From contig NC_033632.1 of assembly GCF_001540865.1 (NCBI RefSeq), positions 11,997,464-12,061,463 on the forward strand: a DNA stretch of 64,000 nt. The letters run 5' to 3'. The stretch is from Ananas comosus (lineage: Eukaryota > Streptophyta > Magnoliopsida > Poales > Bromeliaceae). Numbering within the stretch: the stretch's first letter is position 1; each line of letters starts with the position of its first letter. Below the pieces are notes generated by a model that was not told the DNA's origin, ran no database searches, and worked only from the letters and a program-made list of their open reading frames with translations. The position numbers and the translations under genes were made by a program. Positions 1-15,622 of this stretch are shown piece by piece.

Positions 1-25
1 GATGTTATCGATAATATCCCAACTG

Positions 26-26
<1 letters not shown>

Positions 27-102
<76 letters not shown>
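27..102. repeat. Compound (CT)n-(TA)n microsatellite
   Basis: A run of about 34 bases of CT dinucleotides passes directly into about 42 bases of TA. It lies downstream of the SCI1-like gene on its minus strand and has no coding content. Confidence 0.95.
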
Positions 103-106
<4 letters not shown>

Positions 107-460
107 AAGAACAAAACTAGAGGGTACTAGAATCACTGTTATATTCTCATTGTATCAAAATTACTGCAGGAAATACACAAAGAGTATTCATCAACTATGA
201 GAGAGTACAAAGAACAAAAACAAGAAAAAGTTGATGCTAAACTCAGATACATCATAAAATGCATAGCTAATCCTACAAAAGTTACAAAATGAAAATAGAA
301 AAAAAGAGAGGCTAAAATGGATACAACCCCCTCCCTTACTCCTGCGACGAGATAATCAAAACCGAGTACAAGATGATGAAGTGTAACATGCGATATATCG
401 AGGAGGGATTTTGTTTGTATTTTTAGTCACGAAAAAGAAAAGCTCGGCGGCGTCTGTTTC

Positions 461-2922
461 TCATGTTTTGATCTTCCAATTGTGGGCGCTGCGGACTCCG
501 CTGGCAATGCCTTGGTAGTACCGCGACTCGAGATTTCGACTATTCCACTCTTTGACGAATTTCGAGAAGAGGTCCCTGGCGGCGTCGGATGAGAGGTCGG
601 AGAAGTATATCCCTCGCTCTTCTTTCAACCATGTTGCGAACTCGTTGTTCTTCGAGAAGTAGTCGTCCTTCGACAGCTCCTTGAAATCCTATTTCCGAGA
701 GGCCAAAAAAGCATCAGAACAAAAGATGCAAAGGAAAACACGAGAAAGAAATTTTTTTTTTTTTCGCTCTCGCTCTTCTAGATTTTATGCCAAGGTTGTC
801 CACTATCTCAATTAACAACTAGTCGTCATGCTACATTCTATGGGTTTTCCGAAAGAAATGAGTCTAACGTCTTTTAGGATGATATAAAGTCTAAAGTTTC
901 ATGCAAATCGAATCGAATTGAAGCCATCATGAGATGAACTTAGAACAAGGCTCTAAGCAAAGCCTTGAATCGACATCATAATAGAGTGTAAACACCACAA
1001 CTTGAGAATTTCCAAAGATCAGGATAACACTAATTCATCTTAAGTTTAGCACAACCCATCCAACCCAAAAATGACACAAACACGACAACATATAACACGA
1101 AATAAGCCAACTTTTCAATCCTTTAAGATCATAGGTAAAAATGTATAAAACTTAGCTGAACTATAGACCATTTTGATCCGATTACCCAACCTTTCAAAAT
1201 TTTGACTTTAGTACCTAACCTTTCAATTTATTTGATTTAAGTGATTTGATCGCGCTCTTCAGATACAAAATTTAAGCTAATTGCTTACTTTAATGAATTT
1301 ATAGTTACGTAAATTATATAAAATGTATTAACTAAATCTGTAAAGATGAATGACGCATTTAAATTTTGAAATTAAAGAGTCATTAATTAGCTCAAATCAA
1401 ATAAATTAAAATGTCATGTAGTAAAATCAAAACTTTTAAAGGTTAGTCAAATCCAAATGAGTGACAGTTAAGGTAAGTTTTATACATGTTTACCAAGATC
1501 ATATTATGGACTTCCACCGCGCGATAGGGCCGCAAGGCCAGATAGAAGCAGTTGACTGCATAATCTTCAGGAATCAGACTTACCAACTTCCAATTTTGCA
1601 TACGAAAGCAATATACTTCAAAAGAAACAGGAAAAAAAAAACCAAAAGAGAAAGAAGAAACTCACTGAATCATCATCTTTCCTGCTGCGCTTGCTCTTAT
1701 CCTTCGATTTCTTCTCTGACAGAAGAAAAATGAAAGCACAGAGAATCATAAAACAATATTTTCAAAATGCGTATACAGCATAATCAGAAACACTGTGAGC
1801 ATATCGCAATCCTTGTTAAACAGTAGAAACATTTCAAACTGTGATACATCAAACAAGGATCATACACATCTATACAATAACATCGCATCTTTCGGGCTCT
1901 GTTTGGACGTCAGAATAAGTTATCCGACGATCACTAATTCGGTACGAGGATGTTCTTGTTAGATAAAATGATAGATAGCATATAAGAAGACGAATTTTGA
2001 TCTTCTGGCAGAAAAAGCCCATGGTCCTGTTTGTTTGTTCGTCCGTAATTGATTTTCAGGTTGAAAATGACATTCAGTTTAACTGAAGTTCAGGTGAAAG
2101 TGAGTTTTTCTCGTCTGTTTGGTTGATAGGAAGTCCGCGGCTTTGTGATTGTGACTGTAGTTATGCTATTATTTTTTGTTTATTTTGCCGCAAATTTTCA
2201 CATTAGCATATAAGAAGGTGAAAAAAAGTTATAGCAAATGGCTTTTTATCATTTTTTCCTATCTCTTTTTTCTCTCTCGCAATTGACTCCGCCACCACCC
2301 GGGGAAGTCAATTACGGCGTTTTGAAAAAGTTGAGTTCCGGGCGAATTTAATTTACGATGAACTAGAATCGTAAATTAAATTCAGTATTTTATCACCATT
2401 TTATGCTCAAAGAACAAATTTTTTAATTTTTTAATTTTTTTAGTTTGGAACAAATAAGGCAAACCAAAAGCCCATCTTTCCCTGTCGATTTTTTTAAAAA
2501 AATTCATCTAAAAATTACAATGAATTCGACGAAAATCGGAGATAATTTCTTATTTCGCATTAAAAAAAAAAAGAAATCTCCCAAAAGAATTTGATGATTT
2601 GTAACCTAAAAGAACAAATTTTTACTAATTTTCACCACCGATTAATCCAAACCAAGCAAGAACCCTACCTTTCCCATCCCGATTCCTCGAGCTCCCGTGC
2701 GATTTCTCGCTCTTACTCTTCTTCTTCTCCTTCCTCTCTCTCTCGTCCCTCCTCTTCCGGTGCTTTGCGCTCCGCTCTTCGTCGTCTAAATTGGCGCAAA
2801 TTTGTTCGAAATTAGGGTTTAGGGAGTGCGGAAAAGAGGGGGGAAAGGGGAAACTTCGCACCTTGAGAGGGATTCGGAGATGGAGACGATCGCCTCTTCC
2901 GAGATCTCCCTTCGCCACCCAT
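461..2922 (-). CDS. SCI1: SCI1-like style cell-cycle inhibitor, 4 exons, 151 aa
   Basis: Spliced minus-strand gene. Exons: 2922-2862, 2785-2669, 1715-1666 and 688-461 (TGA at 463-461). All borders are GT-AG and the phases join without a stop, giving 151 aa. The N-terminal half is basic and low-complexity (start MGGEGRSRKRRSSPSPNPSQ, then runs of K, R, E and S), which suits a nuclear protein. The C-terminal exon carries the conserved family block with DDYFSKNNEFATWLKEERG, FSDLSS and a final YYQGI...HNW. From family knowledge, tobacco SCI1 is a nuclear/nucleolar protein that restrains cell proliferation in the pistil; Arabidopsis At1g79200 is the homologue. The ATG at 2922 was chosen because it gives this N-terminus and feeds a 76-bp intron in phase. 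Longer open frames over the same DNA read through that intron. The gene is divergent from CPN60A2, with 739 bp between the two ATGs. Confidence 0.88.
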
Positions 2923-3661
2923 TTTTGCCCCCGCCCCTTCTTCTCCTTCGCCCTAATCGATCGTTTAGAGAAAGAGAGAGACGATACATATTTGGGTAAA
3001 ATTGCACAACTAGTCCCTCAACTTTAACTTAATTATATTCTGGTCCTCAATAGCAGATACACATTATTTTCACTTTAAATCCATGATAGAGAATTAATAA
3101 AAGTAATAATAAATGTATGGAGAGTGGAGACCCCCTCAACTATAGGCTATTTTGAAATAGCCCCCTTTACATTAGCTTTTTCAGTTGAGATCTTTATAAC
3201 TTTTAAATTTTTTTGAAAATTAAAAAATTATCAAACTCATTAATAATTTTACCAAATTTTATAATTTTAGCTTTATATTAACTACTAGTAGCTACTATTT
3301 AACAAAAAATTTTAATAAAAATGACCAGAATAACCTAATAAAGATAAAAGAGTCAGAATAAAAAAATTTAAAGTTGAGGGGGTCATTCCAAATTAGCAAA
3401 GGGTCTTCATATATTTTTACCGATAATAAATTTACACAAAAACTAAAGTGAAATGTTTTTGGGAAGTTCACTTTGTAAAAGTTTGAGAACCCAAAAAAGT
3501 AATTTCTAACGATTTGGGGGCTAGTACCGAAATTTACTCTAGAGACTGATATTAAATTTTGAGATAGTACAGGGACTATCCCGTAAATTTATTCTCTTCG
3601 TCTTCTACAAAACCCCTCGCAAAACCCCTTTCCCCTCTCTCACACCTCCCTCTCTTCAAAA
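2923..3661. promoter_or_regulatory. Shared divergent upstream region of SCI1 and CPN60A2
   Basis: The start codons of the minus-strand SCI1-like gene and plus-strand CPN60A2 face away from each other across 739 bp. Near SCI1 the DNA is GC-rich, and near CPN60A2 it contains AAAACCCCT-type C-rich leader sequence. The middle is AT-rich, with MITE-like pieces such as repeated 'aatagcccc' and 'gggggtcat'. I see no clear TATA box. That this region drives both genes is an inference from geometry. Confidence 0.45.
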
Positions 3662-7940
<4,279 letters not shown>

Positions 7941-9525
7941 ATGTAGAATATACAAAAAGGGCTTTTAATAGAAAAGCCAGGGAAGAGAAGTTATTTTCAT
8001 CGCATAGGCTTTCTCGACTTTGCAAATCGGCTTTTCGAGAACAAAAAGGGGAAGGTTGAACCAGTAGCGTGAACAGATAGGGCTACGCGAGAATTGCTGG
8101 ATTCACGAGCTGTTTAATCGCGAGTTTATTTTCAAAGCAGAAGAGCGTCTACTGAGGAGCACTTTTGTTGTAAGTGAAGTTATCCTCTGCTTTTTGCATG
8201 CTATTGTGCTTGTATTGTTTTTCTTGCTAATTACTTAGGAATGAGTTGTGATTTTTGGTTTTTTTTTTTACATGCTTCAATAGGTCCGCTCGCATTTTTA
8301 TTTCTCAATATATCTCATGAATGGCGTGCTTATAACTTTGCACATAACCGCTTTTTCACATTTCATATTGTTTGCACATTCCCTTCAATTCTCTTTTATT
8401 TCAATACGTCGGAGCTTTTTGATTATTTACAAAATTGCTCATGATTGGACCCTCTATTTGAATTTCGCAATTTTAGGGCATCATTTGCCTAACATTCAGT
8501 GGTCTCAAAGTTGACTCTCTTTAATGGCTAATATAAGGTCAATTTGAGACCACTTGATCACTAAAGATCATGTTTGACAATGCAGATTGTCGATTTTGAT
8601 ACGTTGCAGCCAAAAGCGGCGTCTACTTTTAAACGTATTCTAGTTTTATTATAATTGGACTCAAATTAGTTTACTCCCATAGAAAAGAAATTAGATTTTA
8701 CTCTAGTGCTTGCTCTAAAAGCACTATTCCATAGCAATTCATCCAACAGCATTATATTTTCTGGTTGAGAATGATGATCCCTGTCTCACCATTGGCTACC
8801 TCCCTATGAAATTTTTGATTCTTTAATGCTTATTAAGTCTAGAAGCTTCTAGAATCTAGGGAATCTTCTATTTGCTCATCTATACCTCTGTATACCTATA
8901 CATTGTTCTCCCTAAATTTGCCACATGCCGATGTTTCCTTCATTGTTGGGTGTCGGCTCTATCCCGAACCGATTCAAGTCTTTCACTTTTTTTTTTTTTT
9001 TTTGCTTAAATAAAATCGATTTTTTTTTTTTTATTTGTTTGAACCGAATCAATCATTTGTTTAGTGTGGATTTTTCCAAACCAGCTTAAGCCCTCAACAT
9101 GTTTTTTTCTTTCTTTGTTCGAACCAAATCGGATTTTTTTTCTGCATTGAGCCGAGCTATTTCTCTAACACTTCCTTCGGTTGCTACCTTCTTTCATCGG
9201 TAAGATTAATTTCATCCTTTATCGTCGCTACTTTCATCGCTATTTCCTCTTCTTTTGTAACCATTTTTTATTTTTTCTCTAATTATCTACTCGTCACATC
9301 ACATAAATTACTGTACTAGTGTTTCACTAATTGTCATGTATGTAGTGTACGCTTATTTCTAAAACCATTTTATTTTGGTCATAAGTGGACTTCTATGCCG
9401 ACAAAGTAGAACCTTCTATTCTGGTTTGACTTTATTAGGGATGCAAACGGGACGGATCTGCGAGCGAAAAGGGTTTCCAACCTACTGCTTCATTTTCTTA
9501 ACAAGTCGGGATGAATTACCGACCG
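7941..9525. other. CPN60A2 3' region and gene-free intergenic DNA
   Basis: The first ~250 bases are presumably the CPN60A2 3' UTR. The remainder is AT-rich with long T runs (near 8985-9030) and scattered AACCGAATC-type repeats. I found no coding exon. Confidence 0.5.
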
Positions 9526-9527
9526 TC

Positions 9528-9662
9528 CCTAGAGCAAGTGGCAAAGGGCTCAGTGGCTGGTACCCGAGACCCAAGTTCGAATCCCAGTTGATTCACATTT
9601 CTTGCTAAGTTTATTTCTAAATGAAATAAATGAAGTAGGTAGCGTACTACCTATTTCTCAAA
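9528..9662 (+). mobile_element. tRNA-derived SINE
   Basis: A short element holds an A-box-like stretch (TGGCAAAGGGCTC, near 9539) and, about 30 bp later, a B-box (AGTTCGAATCC, near 9573). These are the two internal Pol III promoter elements of a tRNA. No cloverleaf can be closed around them. They are followed by a tRNA-unrelated tail with TTTATTTCTAAATGAAATAA and GTAGCGTACTACCTA. This A-box, B-box and unrelated-body layout is that of a SINE. It resembles widespread plant SINEs, but I cannot name the family with certainty. Confidence 0.65.
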
Positions 9663-9665
9663 GTC

Positions 9666-10690
9666 GGGACGAATTTGGGATGAATTACTATTTTATTCGG
9701 GACGGATCGAAAGAAGAAGCTGTACTCCATTTTGCTCTGGACGGTTTTCTTTCCATCACTGATGTTTAGTTTTGATAATGTGTTATCAACCGCATCCAAT
9801 TTTATATTTTTTAAAAGGTCAAAAAAAAAATTCATAAATTTTGAATATTGCTTTTTTATAAATCGAGCATCGGTCATTTCTCGACCGTTGATTATTGAGA
9901 TTATTTTGTATTGTTTTATGCATCAGAGTCCTTTTGGACGGTGTAGATCGCATGCATCCGATGGATTTTGATTCTGAGACGTTGATCATTCGGAGCCGTG
10001 AGTGGTGGTGCATGAGATGTACGGATGCACCTGGTGCAGGCAATAATTTGTTGTCCAACTTCCAACGGGTTTAGACCGATCGCTCAGCCGTTGATCTGCG
10101 GCAGGATGTATATCTGAGCCGTCCATTTCTCGGCCCACAGTTAACGTTCGCTCAAATTTTCAAACCCGCTGCGGCTCACGGTTTTTTTTTTACTTCCTGC
10201 ACGCACATCGAGGCGAGAATATCCAATGGGATAAGCTCCCTCTCCCCTCCTCAGAAGTTATCGCCGTGAACTGCGTACACCACGTCAGCCGAAAGACCGG
10301 GACCACAATTTTTTTTTTGTAAGCGTGGGTTTGTGTTGCGTGACACAAAAATGAACTAACAGTATGATATGTTCGTTTTTTTTAAAAATGAATAATAAAA
10401 TTGAGGGCTAATTTGGAATTGCGTAGCTAAACTCACTTTTAAAGGTTTTTCAAAAGTGGTTTCAAATATAAAAATAGTTTCATATAATCACTTTGCTTCT
10501 TCGTTGATGGATAATATTACAAAAATATTTAATCTTATTTTTTTTTAATTATAATTTTTTTTTTCATATGATAATATTAAAAATGTGTACTTGTATTTTT
10601 ATAAGAGACCGGCCCACGGTGGGCCAGGTCTACGGAAAACTTCTTTTTCTCGGCGCAATGTAGCAACACCAGCCCTTAACGTACGCCCCC
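9666..10690. other. Intergenic region upstream of PGK
   Basis: No gene seen. There are mixed low-complexity stretches. The part at 9900-10110 contains alternating GTTGATC/CCGTTGATCT-like words typical of short TIR or foldback transposon remnants. The 10300-10600 part is AT-rich. Confidence 0.4.
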
Positions 10691-10698
10691 CTCCTCCC

Positions 10699-10706
10699 TA
10701 TATAAA
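10699..10706 (+). promoter_or_regulatory. PGK TATA box
   Basis: TATATAAA inside a pyrimidine-rich context (CTCCCTATATAAACC), 152 bp upstream of the PGK ATG. Spacing and context fit a plant core promoter. The leader then contains a (CTC)n stretch at about 10755-10780. Confidence 0.75.
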
Positions 10707-10786
10707 CCAAAGCCCCTCCCCTTTTCCCTCTTCCTCCGAGTCTCTCCACCATTCTCCTCCTCCTCCTCCTCCTCCTCCTCCACCTG

Positions 10787-10803
10787 AAACCCTAACCCTA
10801 ACC
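10787..10803 (+). promoter_or_regulatory. Telo-box in the PGK leader
   Basis: AAACCCTAACCCTAACC, a direct repeat of the interstitial telomere-like motif. It is common in 5' leaders of plant genes that are highly expressed in dividing cells. Confidence 0.6.
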
Positions 10804-10857
10804 CCATCGATCTCATTGCTCTCGCTCTCTCTCTCTCTCTCGATAGAGGACCCATCA

Positions 10858-11060
10858 ATGGCGGCGAAGAAGAGCGTGGGGGATCTGAAGGAGGCGGATC
10901 TGAGGGGGAAGAAGGTGTTCGTGAGGGTCGATCTCAACGTGCCCTTGGACGACGCCCTGAACATCACCGACGACACCCGGATCGGCGCCGCGGTGCCCAC
11001 GATCAAATACTTGGTCGGGAACGGCGCCAGGGTCATCCTCTGCACCCACCTGGTGAGCGT

Positions 11061-11091
<31 letters not shown>

Positions 11092-11266
11092 AGATCCTCC
11101 CTTTCGCGCCCTTTTGATTTGATCCCTTCTGCTTGTTCTTCTGATCCTTGTGTTATTTGTTAATTTTTTGGTGAAATGTACGTATAGTCCCTGTGTTATC
11201 TTGATACTGCAACTAAGTAAAGAATCATTTTTGACCTTTTAGGTGTATACAAACACTTGGTGAGCG

Positions 11267-11307
<41 letters not shown>

Positions 11308-14300
11308 CGATTTGACCTCTTCTTCTTTTTCTTCTGATCCTTGTTTGTTTGGGTAAAATGTGTGGATAATCCCTGCATTATCTTGATATTGCAACTTAGT
11401 GGCTAAAATTTTCAATATGTCACACTTTAATCCCCAATCATTAAGAAAAATCTAGTTTTTCTTATAGAAGAATCATTTTTAGCCCTTTAATCCCTGATCA
11501 TTCATCATTAGATGTCTCTGTCAAGGTTGATTTACTATCAGAGTACTTCTAATGGTTATATCATACTTATTTGCAACTTGATCTAAATTTTAGTCGGATG
11601 TAGAGAATATACTATAATCATTGATGCATATTATATTGTATCTACATGCAATTTGACCAAATTGTATGCGTGTCAATACGTCATCCTAACCATTGGAACA
11701 CCATTTTGCTTTGTTATTATATAAAAATTCTGATATAACTTATCACAATATATTTAATTATATATATCGACCACAAACTGCAAATTTGCTAGAGCTTCCT
11801 TCTTTTACTTTTATTTTTTGTTGTCTTAGTAATGTTTTCATTTTGCTTTTTAAGCCATCTCTAATGTAGTGACTAATTTGATGAAACTCCATGAAATTCT
11901 TGTGCCTAGATTCTTCTTAATTTGATGCCTATTCGATGGTAACTTGCAATACTAGTCCCTGTATATATATTCAGATTTCACTTTGGTCCATAACTTTTAA
12001 AGTTGTGGATTTGATACCCCAAGCTTTTGAAAATGTTCCACTTTGGACCTTATTCCCATCTCTATTAGAAGAGGAAAAAAAAAAAAAACAAAAAAAAAAA
12101 CATTGCCTGTGCCCATCCCTATAGTCATGCAGTACCATTCATCCATCGGCCCATGATCTCATCTCATTTTCCATTAGCTACCTCCTCTTTCTAATGGAAA
12201 ATTGGACATTTGTATTGTAAGTACAAGATTGATGGGGGGCAAACGGATTTGTGGTCCAAAGATGTGCAGTTGTACCAGTTGTGGGCAATAATATTTCCTC
12301 TAACAATAGATGGCTAGAAGGATTAAGTGAATCATTTCAAAAATTCGGAGTGTTACTGAAATCTAACCTTATCAACTTAATTATTGTTAAGAAAAATAAA
12401 AATTCTCGTCCTCACATAATAGGTAATACCCATAAAACAAAAGATATGTTCCTGCATCATTTGTTGCCCTTAATCCTCCTTCCTCGCTATTGTGGGGTCT
12501 CGAATTTTTTTTGTAGGTTGAGTTTGTATTTAGATGCTTACTAGCTGAATTTTCACATGATCCATGCAAAAATGATAGACCTCACATATTTGAATTGGAA
12601 TAGTTTGAAGTAATTTAAGTCCCTTTTTATTCAAAAGAAAGGGGAAAGCAATTCTCTTGAAAGGTTGCATTATTTACATTAGAGTTCGTTTTCTAAGGAA
12701 ATGGAATTCCTAAGAAAAGTTTTCAGATCTTAATCTCATTATTGGATGTGATCAGAAGTATTTAACATTTTCAACGTCGTTAACATTTCAATTTTTTTTT
12801 TTTTTTTTCTGAAGACCAAGTGGCTTGACAGTTATAATTGGAATCTCATAGCTGTATATTATTAGTTTTTAATTCATGCTGGCCTGTATAGCTTGCTTCT
12901 TATTTCTATATGCTTTTCTTACGTTGGGTACTGTAGATGCTAATACATTTCGATTACTTTGACGGAATACATTTATGAACTTCAGTAGTAAGACTGGCTA
13001 TCACATGCCATCAACACTAGGTAATGTAATATTCTCGTCCAAGGTAGAAAAATGTTGCTTTGATAGTAAGTTAATTATTGTTCTAAAATTACTCTTCAGT
13101 CTTTCTGTTATTTATCCATCAGTTATCTCATGAAAAAAATGCTTTCCTTAAATATTTTCATTTCCAGTCTCATACTTCAATTTTTCTTTTCTTTTTTTAA
13201 ATTTACAGAATTAATGGATGTGATTTTGACTTTCTAGGGCCGCCCTAAAGGTGTCACTCCAAAGTACAGCTTGAAGCCTCTCGTGCCGAGGCTATCAGAA
13301 CTTCTTGGAGTCAATGTATGTGGAATCTGCTCTCTAAATAGTTGTTTTTCTTAAATATGATAATCAAAGCGCAGTATGGTTGTTTGTATATGTACCTACC
13401 TCTGCAGATATGTGAAATTGCAAAACAATCCTTGCGAAGTTAGTATTTATGCCTGTGAAAATCATACTTAATCGCATTCATTCCGTTGCCGGGCAAATAA
13501 ATAAGGTTTTCAAGGGCACATGTGAAAATACTAACTTCGTGGGGATTTTTGTGTAATTTTACATATTTGCACGGGTATGTACACGAAAAACCCCTATAAT
13601 TTCTTTCTTCTGATCCCGCGCAACAACAATAGCAGCTAAGCCTTTAGTCCTCAACTATTCTATTCCAAGTTGGATAACTTACTGTTCAACATAATACATG
13701 TTAAACAGGTCGTGATCACGAATGACTGCATTGGTGAAGAAGTTGAAAAAACGGTGGACACATTGCCAGATGGTGGCGTTGTACTTCTTGAGAATGTCCG
13801 ATTTCATAAGGAAGAAGAGAAGAATGATCCCGAGTTCGCTAAGAAGCTAGCATCGCTCGCGGACCTCTATGTGAACGATGCCTTTGGCACCGCCCACAGA
13901 GCTCACGCCTCGACCGAGGGAGTCACCAAGTTCTTGAAGCCGGCGGTCGCTGGCTTCCTTATGCAGAAGGTATATTTTTCAGTTTGGTCCTTTAAAAGCA
14001 ATTCTTTATTATATTCCAATTCATTTAAGTAAATTATAACACATGTCGCTAATTTAATTCATGTAGCAGTAGTATAATCTATGTGAAACAAAGCTTGCAC
14101 TGAAATTGCTTCTTCTTCTTTTTTTTTTTGAAGGAACTTGATTACCTTGTTGGGGCCGTGGCGAACCCTAAGAAGCCATTTGCGGCCATCGTGGGTGGAT
14201 CTAAAGTATCAACGAAGATCGGAGTGATCGAATCATTGTTAGGAAAGGTCGATATCCTTCTTCTCGGCGGTGGGATGATCTACACGTTTTACAAGGCGCA

Positions 14301-15622
14301 AGGGTACTCTGTCGGGTCGTCACTGGTTGAAGAAGACAAGCTCGACCTAGCGACTTCTCTTCTAGAGAAAGCGCGCTCCAAAGGTGTTTCTCTCTTGCTG
14401 CCCACCGACATTGTGGTAGCCGATAAGTTTGCTGCGGACGCAGCCAGCAAGGTTTGTTCCTCCACTGAAGTCGTCTTTTCTCTTTTCCTTCTGATATTCT
14501 AGGGCTTCTTTGACCCGGGTTTCGAAACCTGTAGTGATATTGACTGCACTAAAATTGTTAATGACGGAGCAAGTTTTTCGCAGCTGGTCACGTCTGTCGC
14601 GTTGTGAACACTCACCAGCTTCAGTGAACTTGCTTTGTCGCTATTATCCTCAGCTGCATCAATTTCACTGCACTTTTGAAACTTCTCTACTTGAGAAGCA
14701 AAAGCCCGAAATGCTCCAGGAGCGGCTGGCTTTGATTGTGAGTAGAAATGAGTTTCTTAGCGCCCTACAAATCGAAGCATTAATTTTAAGCGCAACTTGT
14801 ATTTACTGATGGCTGTCAATTTGGATTCGATATCTTTATTTATTTACTTTTATCTATACATTTATTTGGACCTTTTGTTTTGTAGGTCGTACAAGCGTCG
14901 GAAATTCCAGATGGCTGGATGGGTCTCGACATCGGACCCGACGCGAGCAAGACATTTAATGAAGCCCTGGATACCACCAACACCATCATTTGGAACGGAC
15001 CCATGGGCGTGTTCGAGTTCGAGAAGTTTGCTGCGGGAACCGATGTAAGCGAATATAGCAGCTTATATATAACACAAAGATTGGAAGAATAAAAAAAACC
15101 TATTAATATTGTTAATTTCACATTGCCCCTCTGATATTCCAAAACCGACATTTTACCCCCCGATGGAGCACCGACGAAAGAGGCAAAGTGGTGAAATCTT
15201 GTAGTCTCAGGGGATGCTGTATAGATTCGATTATTTCGAGGAAAGTGAATATATCGATACTTAAAGAAATGCGCTAAAATTGTGAATTCAGAAAAAAAAA
15301 GAAAAGAAGAGAAAGTACACTATTTTTCTGAATTCAAATAATTGGATCCTTTTTTTTTTTTTCTTCTTTTAGGAAGGCTCAGTCTATTATGTTGATATTA
15401 GATTTAAACGATCTATAATTTCCACAGGCGATTGCGAAGAAGCTGGCCCAGCTCAGCGCGAAGGGCGTCACCACGATCATCGGGGGCGGTGACTCCGTCG
15501 CCGCAGTGGAGAAGGCGGGCCTGGCAGACAAGATGAGCCACATCTCAACGGGAGGCGGCGCGAGCCTGGAGTTGCTGGAAGGCAAGTCGCTCCCGGGAGT
15601 CCTCGCTCTCGACGATGCTTGA
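10858..15622 (+). CDS. PGK: Cytosolic phosphoglycerate kinase, 6 exons, 401 aa
   Basis: Glycolytic enzyme converting 1,3-bisphosphoglycerate plus ADP to 3-phosphoglycerate plus ATP. Exons: 10858-11052, 13238-13315, 13709-13969, 14134-14451, 14886-15044 and 15428-15622 (TGA). All six borders are GT-AG and every exon is a whole number of codons. The product is 401 aa, the usual length of plant cytosolic PGK. Recognisable blocks are [12 protein letters not shown] near residue 20, the GRPKG turn at the start of exon 2, [13 protein letters not shown], the [16 protein letters not shown] nucleotide-binding region, [10 protein letters not shown] and [12 protein letters not shown] near the C-terminus. 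It ends [10 protein letters not shown]. There is no transit peptide ahead of [10 protein letters not shown], so the cytosol is inferred. Intron 1 is 2.2 kb and holds a duplicated copy of the exon 1/intron 1 junction (see findings). Confidence 0.97.
11048..11405 (+). repeat. Direct duplication in PGK intron 1 that copies the splice donor
   Basis: The sequence GGTGAGCG, then a CT microsatellite, then TTCTTCTGATCCTTG and a tail with CCCTG..TTATCTTGATA, occurs first at the true exon 1 border (GG at 11052). It occurs again 207 bp downstream (GG at 11259). Each copy is about 150-170 bp. Confidence 0.75.

Noticed and set aside
9570..9600. A tRNA gene, from the TTCGAATCC B-box
   Set aside because: No acceptor stem or anticodon arm closes around it; the layout fits a SINE better.
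10676..11049. Minus-strand frames over the PGK leader and exon 1
   Set aside because: They are antisense shadows of a CT-rich leader and a conserved PGK exon.
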